Part shown: piece after piece, positions 31,770-41,049 of the stretch
Numbering within the stretch: the stretch's first letter is position 1
Layout of the letters: the number at the start of each line of letters is the position of its first letter
Source of the DNA: DATAEU01 sp046724395
GTDB taxonomy: Bacteria > Actinomycetota > UBA4738 > HRBIN12
Assembly (NCBI GenBank): GCA_046724395.1
Contig: JBKOWM010000057.1
Coordinates: 1-47,726 of the forward strand
Direction: 5' to 3'
DNA length: 47,726 bases
Notes under the pieces: generated by a model
Told to the model about the DNA's origin: nothing
Database searches by the model: none
What the model saw: only the letters and a program-made list of their open reading frames with translations
Program-made: the position numbers and the translations under genes

Positions 31770-32615
31770 TCAGCCCCGACGCGGTGGTCGCACGCCGCGG
31801 AGGTCCCAGTCGCCCCCGAACGCCGTCGACACGACCTCCTCGGATGCGCTCGGTTGTGCTCCGACGTCGTCGCGTAGGGGGACGCGGCCCTCGACGACGA
31901 CGTTCCGGAGCCTTCCGAGTCCCTCGACCTCGACCTCGACGACGTCGCCCGGCTCTACGGGGCGCGAGTTGGCCGGCGTCCCGGACAGGATCACGTCGCC
32001 GGGCAAGAGCGTGATCGTCCGCGCGATGTCGGCCACGAGGTAGTGCATGTCCCAGACCATCTCGTCCGTCGAGCCGTCCTGACGAACCACGCCATTCACG
32101 AGCGTGCGAATGCGCTTGCCGCGAAAGTCCCAGTCATCGACGACCCCCGGTCCGATCGGGCACAGCGTATCGGAGCCCTTGACCCGCAGCATCGAGCCGG
32201 CGTCGGTGTCGCGGAAATCGTGCAGGCCGTAATCGTTTGCGATGGTGTATCCGGCGATGAACGTCGACGCCTCATCCGGCGCGATGTGATTGCATTCGCG
32301 GCCGATCACGATCGCGATCTCGCCCTCATAGTTGAGGAACCGGCATCGCGGAGGTCGCACGACGGAACCTCCGTGCGCGTTAAGAGCACTGACCGGTTTG
32401 TGGAAGTACGTCGGTGCGGCCGGGAGCGCCGCGAGGAACTCGTTTACCCGGCTCTCGTAATTCAGGTGGATGCAGAGGATCTTCGTCGGCTCGCACGGCG
32501 CAAGATGCGTCGCACCGTCGATCGCCACTCGCCGGCCATTGGATGCGACGAGCTGGTCGCCGTCGCGCCGGACGAGCGTCGCGGCGCCGTCGATCAGAAT
32601 CCGGCGGGTCTCCAT
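31770..32615 (-). CDS. fumarylacetoacetate hydrolase (FAH) family protein
   Basis: This 281-residue FAH-fold protein has KILCIHLNYESRV at the N-terminal edge of the fold and the metal-site NYEGEIAIVIG with its paired Glu (about residue 106). GYTIANDYGLHDFR and the C-terminal LLPGDVILSGTPAN...VEPGDVVEVEVEGLGRL complete the set. FAH-fold enzymes hydrolyse, hydrate or decarboxylate 2-oxo acids such as ring-cleavage products. The mono-functional subtype cannot be told. It is divergent from the ADC-like gene with only 20 bases between starts, which is too short for two full promoters and suggests that one start is set slightly wrong. Confidence 0.88.
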   Translation of the reverse strand: METRRILIDGAATLVRRDGDQLVASNGRRVAIDGATHLAPCEPTKILCIHLNYESRVNEFLAALPAAPTYFHKPVSALNAHGGSVVRPPRCRFLNYEGEIAIVIGRECNHIAPDEASTFIAGYTIANDYGLHDFRDTDAGSMLRVKGSDTLCPIGPGVVDDWDFRGKRIRTLVNGVVRQDGSTDEMVWDMHYLVADIARTITLLPGDVILSGTPANSRPVEPGDVVEVEVEGLGRLRNVVVEGRVPLRDDVGAQPSASEEVVSTAFGGDWDLRGVRPPRRG

Positions 32616-32635
32616 CCGCCGCTAGTATGCAGCGC

Positions 32636-33424
32636 ATGGCGGATCCGAAGGGCTTCATGCCGCCGCTGTCGCCCGAGGGTCGCGCGTCGATCCTCCCGCC
32701 GCCACCGTGGCATTACTCGGGCGACCTTCTCACCATCGAGTTCCGGGTCGATCCGGCGCGCATCGCCGAGCTGCTCCCGGCGCCGCTCGAGCTCGCCGAG
32801 GAGGATCCCGGCGCCGTCGCGCTGATCTTCGCCGACTGGCAGTCGTGTTCGGACTCGTTCGAGGAGCTGCTCGATCCGATCCGCTCACAGTACAAGGAGG
32901 CGTTCGTCGTCGTGCGCTGCCGCTACCGCGGTCAGACGTACTCTCGCTGCGTCTACATCTGGGTGGATAAGGACTTCGCGCTCGTGCGCGGCTGGCACCA
33001 GGGGTATCCGAAGAAGCTCGGGTCCATCTGGATGACGCGGCCGATCCGGTTCGGACGCGCGGGGCCGCGCCTGGAGCCGGGAGGCGAGTTCGGTGCGAGC
33101 GTCGCGGTGATGGACAGGCGCGTCGTCGACGCCCGGTTCACCGTTACGGGCCCCTCGCAGACCAGCGGCTTCGTAAACGCACTGCCGATGCTTCATAACC
33201 GGTTCGTCCCGTCGATCGAGGATCCGATCGCAAGGGCGCTCGACGAGCTCGTCACCATGAAGAGCTACGACTGGGAGGGCTCGGAGATCTGGCGCGGCGA
33301 CGCCGCCGTGACGTTCCTCGATTCGCCGGTGGAGGAGCTAACAAGGCTCCGCCCGGTCGAGATGATCGGCGGGTACTACCGAAGCGTCGGGGTGACGTGG
33401 GGAGAGGGAACGGTCCTGCGGTAG
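32636..33424 (+). CDS. acetoacetate decarboxylase-like protein
   Basis: This 262-residue protein belongs to the acetoacetate decarboxylase (ADC) superfamily. The N-terminal LTIEFRVDPARIAELLPAPLEL, FADWQSCSDSFEELL and the lysine segment WHQGYPKKLGSI are characteristic. In Clostridium ADC the corresponding Lys-Lys pair forms the Schiff base and lowers its pKa. Later VVDARFTVTG and the SDWEG-like end follow. Catalysis of a decarboxylation or aldol-type reaction is likely, but many relatives are not ADCs. The start is ATG 32636, or ATG 32657 with GAAGGG just upstream. The next FAH-fold gene is only 12 bases downstream, in one operon. Confidence 0.82.
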   Translation: MADPKGFMPPLSPEGRASILPPPPWHYSGDLLTIEFRVDPARIAELLPAPLELAEEDPGAVALIFADWQSCSDSFEELLDPIRSQYKEAFVVVRCRYRGQTYSRCVYIWVDKDFALVRGWHQGYPKKLGSIWMTRPIRFGRAGPRLEPGGEFGASVAVMDRRVVDARFTVTGPSQTSGFVNALPMLHNRFVPSIEDPIARALDELVTMKSYDWEGSEIWRGDAAVTFLDSPVEELTRLRPVEMIGGYYRSVGVTWGEGTVLR

Positions 33425-33436
33425 CCTGCCGCGGCC

Positions 33437-34213
33437 ATGAGACTGGTTCGGTTCCGGTTCGGCGATCGCATCGCAACTGGCGCGGTCGACGAGGCGTCGG
33501 AGTCCGTTCGCGCGCTCGCCGGGACGTTCTTCGAGCAGCCGGTTCCCACCGGCGACGAGATCCCGCTCGACGACGTGCGCTTGCTGGCCCCAGTGCTGCC
33601 GTCCAAGGTGGTTTGTCTCGGCAAGAACTACGCGGAGCACGCCGCGGAGTTCGGCGGTGAGGTGCCCGAGGAGCCGCTCGTCTTCCTCAAACCTTCGACG
33701 TCGGTGACAGGTCCGGGCGACACGATCCCGCTGCCCGCGATCAGCCGCCGTGTCGATTACGAGGGCGAGCTCGCCGTCGTGATCGGTCGGCTCGCGCGAT
33801 CGGTCCGCGCCGAGGACGCCTTCCGTTTCATCCTCGGATACAGCTGCGCGAACGACGTGACGCTCCGGGATCTGCAGAAGAGGGACGGGCAGTGGGCGCG
33901 CGCGAAAGGGTTCGACGGCTCCTGCCCGCTCGGCCCGTGGATCGAGACGGACGTCGATCCAAACGACGCACGGGTGGAGACGCGCGTCAACGGCGACACG
34001 CGTCAGTCGGCGACGACGGCCGACATGGTGTTCGGCGTGGCCACGCTCATCGAGTACATCACCACGTTCATGACGCTGCTGCCCGGCGACGTCATTCTGA
34101 CCGGCACGCCGGAGGGCGTCGGCAAGCTCGAGCCGGGGGACCGGGTCGAAGTCGACGTCGAAGGCGTGGGCGTTCTGTCGAACCCGGTGCAGGGCCGGGG
34201 AGAGCGCGGGTGA
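33437..34213 (+). CDS. FAH-family hydrolase (second copy), upstream of gltX
   Basis: This is a 258-residue FAH-fold protein. It has VVCLGKNYAEHAAEFG with the family His/Glu, DYEGELAVVIG, GYSCANDVTLRDLQKRDGQW, GFDGSCPLGPWIETD and the end TTFMTLLPGDVILTGTPEGV. The last two blocks match 2-hydroxyhepta-2,4-diene-dioate isomerase and fumarylpyruvate hydrolase-like members. A protein of this subtype just before gltX is a recurrent actinobacterial arrangement. Its stop overlaps the gltX GTG start (GTGA), so they are co-translated. Its substrate here is unknown. Confidence 0.88.
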   Translation: MRLVRFRFGDRIATGAVDEASESVRALAGTFFEQPVPTGDEIPLDDVRLLAPVLPSKVVCLGKNYAEHAAEFGGEVPEEPLVFLKPSTSVTGPGDTIPLPAISRRVDYEGELAVVIGRLARSVRAEDAFRFILGYSCANDVTLRDLQKRDGQWARAKGFDGSCPLGPWIETDVDPNDARVETRVNGDTRQSATTADMVFGVATLIEYITTFMTLLPGDVILTGTPEGVGKLEPGDRVEVDVEGVGVLSNPVQGRGERG

Positions 34214-35643
34214 CGGATGTCCGCAGCCGGTTCGCGCCGGCGCCCAGCGGATCGCTGCACGTCGGTAACGTGCGAACCGGGCTCTTCGCGTGGGCGTTCG
34301 CGCGCCACTCGGGCGGCGCGTTCGTCCTCAGGCTCGAGGACACGGACGCGAGCCGGGTGACCGAGGAGGCGGTCCACGGCGTGATCGACTCGCTGCGCTG
34401 GCTCGGGGTCGACTGGGACGAGGGGCCGGACGTCGGCGGCCCCCACGCGCCGTACCGTCAGTCGCAGCGCATCCCGATCTACGAGGAGCAGATCGGCAGG
34501 CTGCTCGAGACGGGCGCTGCGTATTCCTGCTATTGCACGCCCGAGGAGCTCGAGGAGCGCCGGGAGGCCGCTCGTGCGCGAGGTGAGCCGCCCGGGTACG
34601 ACGGGCGCTGCCGGGATCTGACCGCCCAGGAGCGTGAGGCGTTCGAGCGGCAGGGGCGCCTGCCGGCCATCCGGTTCCGGATGCCCGACACCGAGCACGT
34701 GGTCCACGACATCGTCAAAGGGGAGGTGCGCTTCGCGCCGGGCGCCCTGCGAGACTTCGTCCTGCGCCGTTCCGACGGGACCCCGACGTTCCTGCTCGCC
34801 GTCGCCGTCGACGACATGCTGATGGGCGTAACGCACGTCGTGCGCGGTGACGACCTGCTGACCAGCGCCCCTCGAAACGCGGAGGTGATCCGGGCGCTCG
34901 GCGGCACCCCGCCGAGGTACGCACACGTTCCACAGGTGAACGGGCCGGACGGTCGTCCCCTGTCCAAGCGGCACGGCTCCACCTCCGTCGAGTCGTTCCG
35001 CGAGCAGGGCTTCCTTCCGGAGGCGCTGATGAACTACCTGGCCCTCCTCGGTTGGTCCAAGGACGCCGAGACGACCTTTCTTTCGAAGGACGAGCTGATC
35101 GAGTCTTTCGATCTGGAGCGCGTCTCGAGCAACCCGGCCTCGTTCGACGTGCAGAAGCTCGAGTGGATGAACAACCACTACATCCAGGGGCTCGACGATG
35201 ACGACCTGGGGGCCCGATGCCTGCCCTTTCTCACCCACGCCGGGCTGTCGCCCGAGCCGGGCGTGCTTCGGGCGGCGATGCCGCTCGTGCGGGAGCGGAT
35301 GAAGCGACTCACCGAAGTCGTCGGCCTCTTACGCTTCCTGTTCACCGACGACGTCGAGGCCAACGAGAAGGCGGCGGACCTGCTCGCCAAGGCGCCCGAC
35401 ACGTATCTCGAGGCGGCCGGGGATCGGCTCGAGGCCGTCGATCCGTGGAGGGCGGCCGCGATCGAGACCGCTCTGGACGACCTCGCACAGGGCTTCGGGC
35501 TGAACCGGACGCGGGGATGGCAGCCGATCCGGGCGGCCGTGACTGGATCGAACGTCTCGCCGCCGCTCCCCGCCTCGCTCGAGATCCTCGGCCGCGATCG
35601 GACCATCGCGCGCGTTCGCGCGGCCGCTCAGCGGTCGCGGTAG
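34210..35643 (+). CDS. gltX: glutamyl-tRNA synthetase
   Basis: This 477-residue class I glutamyl-tRNA synthetase attaches Glu to tRNA-Glu. The HIGH-type motif is in APSGSLHVGN (about residues 10-19), and the CYCTPEELEERR zinc-type cysteines are at about 102. LPAIRFRMPD and FVLRRSDGTPTFLLAVAVDD bind substrate, and the KMSKS equivalent is LSKRHG (about 253-258). The C-terminal anticodon-binding helices follow. GTG 34210 overlaps the FAH stop. Its 3' end overlaps the convergent GAF gene by 16 bases. In many Actinobacteria the product also charges tRNA-Gln; that cannot be decided here. Confidence 0.95.
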   Translation: MTDVRSRFAPAPSGSLHVGNVRTGLFAWAFARHSGGAFVLRLEDTDASRVTEEAVHGVIDSLRWLGVDWDEGPDVGGPHAPYRQSQRIPIYEEQIGRLLETGAAYSCYCTPEELEERREAARARGEPPGYDGRCRDLTAQEREAFERQGRLPAIRFRMPDTEHVVHDIVKGEVRFAPGALRDFVLRRSDGTPTFLLAVAVDDMLMGVTHVVRGDDLLTSAPRNAEVIRALGGTPPRYAHVPQVNGPDGRPLSKRHGSTSVESFREQGFLPEALMNYLALLGWSKDAETTFLSKDELIESFDLERVSSNPASFDVQKLEWMNNHYIQGLDDDDLGARCLPFLTHAGLSPEPGVLRAAMPLVRERMKRLTEVVGLLRFLFTDDVEANEKAADLLAKAPDTYLEAAGDRLEAVDPWRAAAIETALDDLAQGFGLNRTRGWQPIRAAVTGSNVSPPLPASLEILGRDRTIARVRAAAQRSR

Positions 35644-36176
35644 CGCGCAGCAGCCTCGAGCGCTGCCGAGACTTCCTCCGCGATCGCCCAAAGCAGCTCC
35701 TGGTCGGCGGCCGGAAACGTTCGTGCGTGGGGAAATCCGAAGCCGATGGCGCCCGAGACGACGCCGGCGCTCCGAAGCGGGAACGCGGCCCACGACCGGC
35801 TGACCGTCGCGGGCGTTCGGTCGGCGATTCCGCGAAAGCGCGCGCGGCGCTCGGTTGGCGAGGAGACGAATACCGGCTCGCCGGTGACCACGCACTCCGC
35901 CACGGGAGCGGGCGCGTCCAGGGGGAATCGCGACCAGGCCTCGACGATGTCGGGCGGGAGGCCGTCACTCGCCACCGTCTCGAGCTCCTCAGCTTTCGCA
36001 TCAAGCCGAACGATGGCGACGCTCGTTGCCCGGCTGGCCTGTCGCGCCAGCCGCACGGCGGCCTCGGCGACCTCGGTCAGGCCGGTCGTGGACGTGATCT
36101 CCGCCGCGAGCCGGTTCAGGTCGGCGAGGACGTCTTTCGGAGCCTCGGCATCGGTGTTCGGCTGGTCATTGCGCAT
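35628..36176 (-). CDS. GAF-domain protein
   Basis: This 182-residue soluble protein has one GAF sensor domain at about residues 35-175. The entry is EITSTTGLTEVAEAAVRLARQ, with the core SVAIVRLDAKAEELETVASDGLP, ECVVTGEPVFVSS and the end strand AAFPLRSAGVVSGAIGFGF. No output domain is fused, so it may partner with another signalling protein. The GAF-rich RsbU-like phosphatase is 1.5 kb away and could be related, but this is speculation. Its 3' end overlaps gltX by 16 bases on the other strand. Confidence 0.8.
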   Translation of the reverse strand: MRNDQPNTDAEAPKDVLADLNRLAAEITSTTGLTEVAEAAVRLARQASRATSVAIVRLDAKAEELETVASDGLPPDIVEAWSRFPLDAPAPVAECVVTGEPVFVSSPTERRARFRGIADRTPATVSRSWAAFPLRSAGVVSGAIGFGFPHARTFPAADQELLWAIAEEVSAALEAAARYRDR

Positions 36177-36242
36177 GCTGCCGCCGGAGCATGCCGCACG
36201 AGACGGCGGTTGTCGACGCCGGCGAGCGCCCTGCGCGCCGGA

Positions 36243-37244
36243 TCACGCGGGTTCGCGGGCCAATGCGGCCCGCAGCGCCTCGGCCGCATCCTCGGGCGGG
36301 ACGGTGTTGATGCTCATCGCCGAACCGAGCTCGAACCCGGCCGGCGTCGCGAGCTTGGGCAGGACCTTCACATGCCAGTGGAAGGTTCTGTCGGCGATCC
36401 CGTCGGACGGCGCGGAGAACATCACGAGGTTGAAGTCGGGGTCGCCGCTCGCGATCCGGATGCCCCGGAGGACGTCTCGGATGACGCACGCCAGGTCCTC
36501 GACGTGCTCGTCCGCCAGGTCGCCGAAGCTCGCCTCGTGCAGCATCGGTGCGACCCATGTCTCGAAGGGCGAGTTGGCCGCGAAGGGTTCGAACGCCACG
36601 AACGGCCCACATTCGCAGACGATCCGGATCTTCGCCTCTGCCTCCGCCGCGATCACATCGTCGTACACGCACCCGCCGTTCTCGTCGGCGTACCGTGTCG
36701 CGACGTCGAGCCTGCGGAGCAACCTGGGCAGGAAGACAGGCGTCGCGACGATCTGCGAATGCGGGTGGACGAGCGATGTTCCGGCGAGCGGACCGAAGTT
36801 CTTGAACACGACGACGGCTCGGATATGCGACAGCTCGATGAGGGCGCGGTAGCGCGTCCGCCACATCTCGACGACGCGCGCCACGTCGCCGAGCTCCATC
36901 GCGTCCAGTCGCGCGTCGTGCCGCGGTGACTCGATGATCACCTCGTGGCTGCCGACGCCCGGCATCTGGCGAAACAGCGGCGGGCCCGTCCGCTCGACGG
37001 AACCCCCGCCGGACAGCGCGGCGAAGAGGTTCGGGACCACGCGCACCCGCCACTTGCTCGCATGGGGGAGCCGGTCGATCTCGGGCGGCGTCTGAGCCTC
37101 ATTCCCCGGACAGAAGGCGCAGGCGTCGTCGCGCTCGAAAAGGGCCGGCCGCGGCACGACCAGCCGTTCATGAGGCCGGTCACCGCGACGGGGCGCGAGC
37201 ACGACCCACTGCCGGGTCGTCGGGTCCTGCCGGAGGGTCGACAT
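36243..37244 (-). CDS. galT: galactose-1-phosphate uridylyltransferase
   Basis: This 333-residue HIT-fold enzyme transfers UMP between UDP-glucose and galactose-1-phosphate in the Leloir pathway. It has QDPTTRQWVVLAPRR, the zinc Cys pair in CAFCPGNE (about residues 42-46), WRVRVVPNLFAAL, GSHEVIIESPRHD and the active-site SLVHPHSQIVA, where the first His of HPH is the nucleophile. The C-terminal FHWHVKVLPKL belongs to the second half-domain. No other galactose genes are adjacent. It could also act on other hexose phosphates, supplying sugar nucleotides for the glycan genes at 41.8-46.4 kb. Confidence 0.9.
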   Translation of the reverse strand: MSTLRQDPTTRQWVVLAPRRGDRPHERLVVPRPALFERDDACAFCPGNEAQTPPEIDRLPHASKWRVRVVPNLFAALSGGGSVERTGPPLFRQMPGVGSHEVIIESPRHDARLDAMELGDVARVVEMWRTRYRALIELSHIRAVVVFKNFGPLAGTSLVHPHSQIVATPVFLPRLLRRLDVATRYADENGGCVYDDVIAAEAEAKIRIVCECGPFVAFEPFAANSPFETWVAPMLHEASFGDLADEHVEDLACVIRDVLRGIRIASGDPDFNLVMFSAPSDGIADRTFHWHVKVLPKLATPAGFELGSAMSINTVPPEDAAEALRAALAREPA

Positions 37245-37277
37245 CCAAAGAGCACGCTACGTGAACCGCACCGAGTC

Positions 37278-37580
37278 TCAGTCGTCCACCACGATGTTCG
37301 GGACGTCGTCCACTCGGACGATGTCGAGGAGCTTACGGACCTCCGGGCTCGGCCGCCTGAGCACGAGTCGTCCCCGCCCATCGAGCGCCCTGGCCATCTG
37401 GATGAAGCCGCGGAAACCCTGGCTGTCGACGAACGAGACCTCGGTCAGTACGAGCGTGACGTCCCCCTCATCGGACAGGATCGCTTTCGCCCGTTCCAGC
37501 AACAGCGGTGTCGTCGCCAGATCCAGCTCGCCGGCCAACACGAGTGAACGTCGATCCCGCCCCGGCGTGATCTCGAGCAT
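37278..37580 (-). CDS. STAS-domain anti-anti-sigma factor (RsbV/SpoIIAA-like)
   Basis: This 100-residue single STAS domain has SLVLAGELDLATTPLLLERA followed by VTLVLTEVSFVDSQGFRGFI, with the phosphorylatable Ser in the VDSQG loop (about residue 52). It ends in RLVLRRPSPEVRKLLDIV. In partner switching such a protein, when dephosphorylated by an RsbU-like phosphatase, binds the RsbW-like kinase and frees a sigma factor. The phosphatase and a kinase fold are the next genes on the other strand. ATG 37580 is chosen after a run of G. A longer start at 37637 is possible but adds an uncharacteristic leader. Confidence 0.88.
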   Translation of the reverse strand: MLEITPGRDRRSLVLAGELDLATTPLLLERAKAILSDEGDVTLVLTEVSFVDSQGFRGFIQMARALDGRGRLVLRRPSPEVRKLLDIVRVDDVPNIVVDD

Positions 37581-37672
37581 CGGGCGCCCCCCACGGCCGA
37601 GCGTCAGGTACCGGGAGCGCTCGCGGGCAAGCGCCATCGACGACCCTAGCGGGCCGTCGCTAACCTTGCTCG

Positions 37673-40600
37673 GTGGAGCCTCGAGAGTGGTCCTCGACGC
37701 TGCTGAGCGGTCGAGGGACGTGGAAGCGGATCGCGCTCGGGATCCTGCTGACGCTCGTCGCCTCCGTCCCGGCCGTGATCGTCGTTCGTTCGATTCGTAC
37801 GCCGTTCCAGGGTGTGTCATTCGTCCTCGTCATCGTGGCGGCGACGCTCGTGGGCGGTCGAGTGGCCGGCGCCGTCGCGGTTGCGGTGGCGGTCCTCGCC
37901 CTGGACTGGTACGTCGTTCCGCCGCCCGGCCTCAACTTCTCGCTGACGACCCAGTTCTGGAGCGTCGTTGGATTCGCGGCCGTGATGCTGGTCATCGCGC
38001 AGCTCGTCAGCTGGCTCGAGCGCGGCGCCGAGCGTGAACGCACGGAGCGCGAGCGGGCCGCGCTGCTCGTCCGCATCGGGGACGCGATGTCGTCGGCGAT
38101 CGGTCAGGAGCGGGCGCTTCGCGAGGTGGCCAGAATCCTGGTCCCCTCCTTCGCGGACTGGGCTGTCGTGCATCTCAGACTCGCCGACGGCTCGATCGCC
38201 CGCGTCGCCGCTGTGCACGCGGCTGGGGAGGAGGTCGAGCGCGCACTCCTTGCCTCGCCCGACCCCGATCCGGCAGGCGAGCTAGGCGTCGCGGCCGTGA
38301 TTCGCTCGGGTCGCGCCGAGCGGTACGTGTCGCCGACGATCGACGAGGTTCGGCGGATGACGGCTGACGAACAGCAACTGGACGTCGTCATGCGCGCCGG
38401 CCTCGGATCGTTCGTGGTCGCGCCGCTCATCGCACGTGAGCGGACGGTGGGGGCTCTCACCGTCGTCCGATCGCCGAAGCGCCGCCCGTTCTCGGAGGGG
38501 GATGTCGGATTCGTCGAGGAGATCGGGGAGCGAAGTGCTCTCGTCGTGGACAACCTCCGCCTGTTCGAGCTCGAGCGGCGGTCGGCGGGTCTGACGACGG
38601 TTCTGCAGGAGCTGACCGCGGCGCTGTCGGCGGCCGTCACGCCGGCGGACGTCGGACGGACCGTCGTGGATCAAGGTGCGCGAGCGCTCGCCGCCTCAGG
38701 AGCCGTGTTCGGCGTACGCGGCGAGGAGGGGCGCGTCGAGATGCGAGAAGCCTTCGGGCATGACGACCGGGCGGTCGACGTGCTCCGAGTGTTCTCAATC
38801 GACGACCCCCTGCCGATGTCCCAGGCGATGCGAACGGGGCGGGTCGTCGTCGTGCGATCGATCGAGGAGCGTGATCGGCGGTTCCCGGCGCTTCGCGGCG
38901 TTCCGCCGCCAGACGATCACGCACTCGTCTGTCTTCCCTTTGTGGTGCGAGGGAGCGCGATCGGGGGTCTGGCCCTTACGTTCTCCGAGCCCCGGTCGTT
39001 CGAGCCGTGGGAGCTGTCGTTCATGGAATCCATCTCGGCGCAGGCGGGCCAGGCGCTCGATCGGGCGATGCTGTTCGCCTCCGAGCGCGCGGCCAACGAG
39101 CGCCTGGAGACCAGCGCGGACCGGCTCGAGCGGCTGCTCATGGTCGCGTACCGCCTTTCCCGCGCCCGGGACCGAGGCGAGGCCGGCCGGGCGATCGTCG
39201 AGGTCGGCGCGCGGTCCGCCGATGCCTCGACGGCATCGTTGCTGCTCGTGGATGCCGCGACGCAGGAGCTCATCGTCGAGCACACGCTCGGGGACTGGGC
39301 CGACGTGCTCGACGACGCGCGGCGGGTCCCCCTGTCGGCGCCGTTCGAGACCTCGGAGGCCGCCCGCACGGGACATCCCGTCTGGATCGAGTCGCCAGAG
39401 GACTGGAATGTGTTTCCCGCCGACGAGAGCGTGGCGTCGGGCGGCATCCCCGTCGCGACCGCGGCACTTCCGCTCGTCGTAGGCGGCAGGACGCTCGCCG
39501 TGCTCGCTCTGGGATACGAGGGCACGCATCCGTTCGACGAGGACGAGCGGGACTTCTTGCTAACGCTCGCCGGGCTGTGTGCGCAGAACCTCCAGAGCAC
39601 GCTGGTGCTGGAGCAGCGCGAGTCGGCCAGGGCCGAGGCGGAGCGAGCGCGCGAGCAGATTGCGTTCCTCGCCGAGGCCACCCGGCTGCTCTCGAGCTCC
39701 CTCGACTTCGAAGCGACGATCTCCGAGCTGGCGGACCTGTGTGTTCCTCGCATCGCCGACTGGCTGAGCGTCGTCGTCCTGGACGGGCCGCAGCTACGTC
39801 AGCTTGCGCTGACACACACCGATCCCGGGAAGCAGGAGATGGCCGAACAGCTCCGCACGAGACTGCCCTTCGACCCGGATGCGCCGACCGGCCTCGCACG
39901 CGTGCTGCGAACCGGGGAATCGGAGCTCCTCGAGCGCATCGACGACGAGATGCTGAAGGTGGCCGCGCCGGACGCCGAGACGCTCGAAGCTCTTCGCGAT
40001 CTCGGCCTGACGTCGGCGGTCACCGTCCCGCTCGCGGCTCAGAACCGGGTTCTCGGGGCGATGACGCTGGCGTACGCGGAGTCTGGCCGCCACTACCGCC
40101 ACGGTGACCTCACGTTCATCGAGAGCCTTGCGCGCCGCGCCGCGGTAGCCATGGATAACGCGCGGCTGTTCCGCGACCGCGAGCACATGGCGCGGGCGCT
40201 GCAGCGATCGCTGCTGCCTCGGCACCTGCCGACCATCCCCGGCATCGAGCTCGCGGTGCGGTACATCCCCTTCGGTCAGGGACACGACGTCGGCGGCGAC
40301 TTCTACGACGTGTTCGCGGGCCTCGAGGACGGTTGGGGGCTGCTCATCGGCGACGTATGCGGCAAGGGCCCCGAAGCCGCCGCGATCGTCGGCATCGCAC
40401 GGCACACCGTCCGGGGACTTGCGACTGCGTCCTCGCGGCCGAGCGCCATTCTCGAGGCGCTCAACCGCGCCATCCTCGACGAATCTCCGGGGGACCGCTT
40501 CTGCACGGCCTGCTACGTCCGTCTGCGTCCCGACGGGGCAGGCTTCCGCGCCACGGTCGCACTCGGAGGTCACCTGCCGCCGCTGTTGTTGTCGCGAGAC

Positions 40601-40999
40601 GGGTCCGTTCGGCAGATTGGGGAGCCCGGGTCGCTCCTCGGCATCCTAGAGCACCCTGAGCTCAACGATGTCGTCGTCGACCTGCTGCCCGGCGACCTTC
40701 TCCTCCTCTACACGGACGGCCTCGAAGAGCCCGGACGCTCACCGGCGGGGTCGGCGACGGTCGAGTCGATCCTCGCCCGTTCAGCGGGGCGACCCGTCGA
40801 CGACGTGGTCGACGAGCTGCTGGCTCGGTTCCGGGGCGAAGGCGGCGCGCCTCCGCGCGACGACGTCGCGATCCTCGCGGTGCGTGTCGCCGAGGAGACC
40901 CGTCCACTCGCCGAGGCGGTGACGCGTCGCTCGACCGATCGGTCCGATGCGTCCAGGCGCCGTACGACGTTGGGCCAAGCCGCGACAGACCCGGCCTAG
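37673..40999 (+). CDS. membrane RsbU-like PPM phosphatase with DUF4118 and four GAF domains
   Basis: This is an 1108-residue signal protein. Residues about 20-115 form the hydrophobic DUF4118 sensor also found in KdpD. Four GAF-type domains follow, near 145-300, 320-465, 500-645 and 680-835, joined by short helices such as ERTERERAALLVRIGDA. The C-terminal PPM/SpoIIE phosphatase (about 845-1080) keeps the metal-binding Asp in GGDFYDV, IGDVCGKG and PPRDDVAIL. It should dephosphorylate the STAS protein encoded divergently just upstream. The GTG start is at 37673, 92 bases from the STAS start. What the GAF domains sense cannot be told. This is unusually large for the family. Confidence 0.9.
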   Translation: MEPREWSSTLLSGRGTWKRIALGILLTLVASVPAVIVVRSIRTPFQGVSFVLVIVAATLVGGRVAGAVAVAVAVLALDWYVVPPPGLNFSLTTQFWSVVGFAAVMLVIAQLVSWLERGAERERTERERAALLVRIGDAMSSAIGQERALREVARILVPSFADWAVVHLRLADGSIARVAAVHAAGEEVERALLASPDPDPAGELGVAAVIRSGRAERYVSPTIDEVRRMTADEQQLDVVMRAGLGSFVVAPLIARERTVGALTVVRSPKRRPFSEGDVGFVEEIGERSALVVDNLRLFELERRSAGLTTVLQELTAALSAAVTPADVGRTVVDQGARALAASGAVFGVRGEEGRVEMREAFGHDDRAVDVLRVFSIDDPLPMSQAMRTGRVVVVRSIEERDRRFPALRGVPPPDDHALVCLPFVVRGSAIGGLALTFSEPRSFEPWELSFMESISAQAGQALDRAMLFASERAANERLETSADRLERLLMVAYRLSRARDRGEAGRAIVEVGARSADASTASLLLVDAATQELIVEHTLGDWADVLDDARRVPLSAPFETSEAARTGHPVWIESPEDWNVFPADESVASGGIPVATAALPLVVGGRTLAVLALGYEGTHPFDEDERDFLLTLAGLCAQNLQSTLVLEQRESARAEAERAREQIAFLAEATRLLSSSLDFEATISELADLCVPRIADWLSVVVLDGPQLRQLALTHTDPGKQEMAEQLRTRLPFDPDAPTGLARVLRTGESELLERIDDEMLKVAAPDAETLEALRDLGLTSAVTVPLAAQNRVLGAMTLAYAESGRHYRHGDLTFIESLARRAAVAMDNARLFRDREHMARALQRSLLPRHLPTIPGIELAVRYIPFGQGHDVGGDFYDVFAGLEDGWGLLIGDVCGKGPEAAAIVGIARHTVRGLATASSRPSAILEALNRAILDESPGDRFCTACYVRLRPDGAGFRATVALGGHLPPLLLSRDGSVRQIGEPGSLLGILEHPELNDVVVDLLPGDLLLLYTDGLEEPGRSPAGSATVESILARSAGRPVDDVVDELLARFRGEGGAPPRDDVAILAVRVAEETRPLAEAVTRRSTDRSDASRRRTTLGQAATDPA

Positions 41000-41049
41000 C
41001 ATCTCCGAACCATCCTGGCGTCCTCGGGACGCCGTTCCGTGTACCGGCC

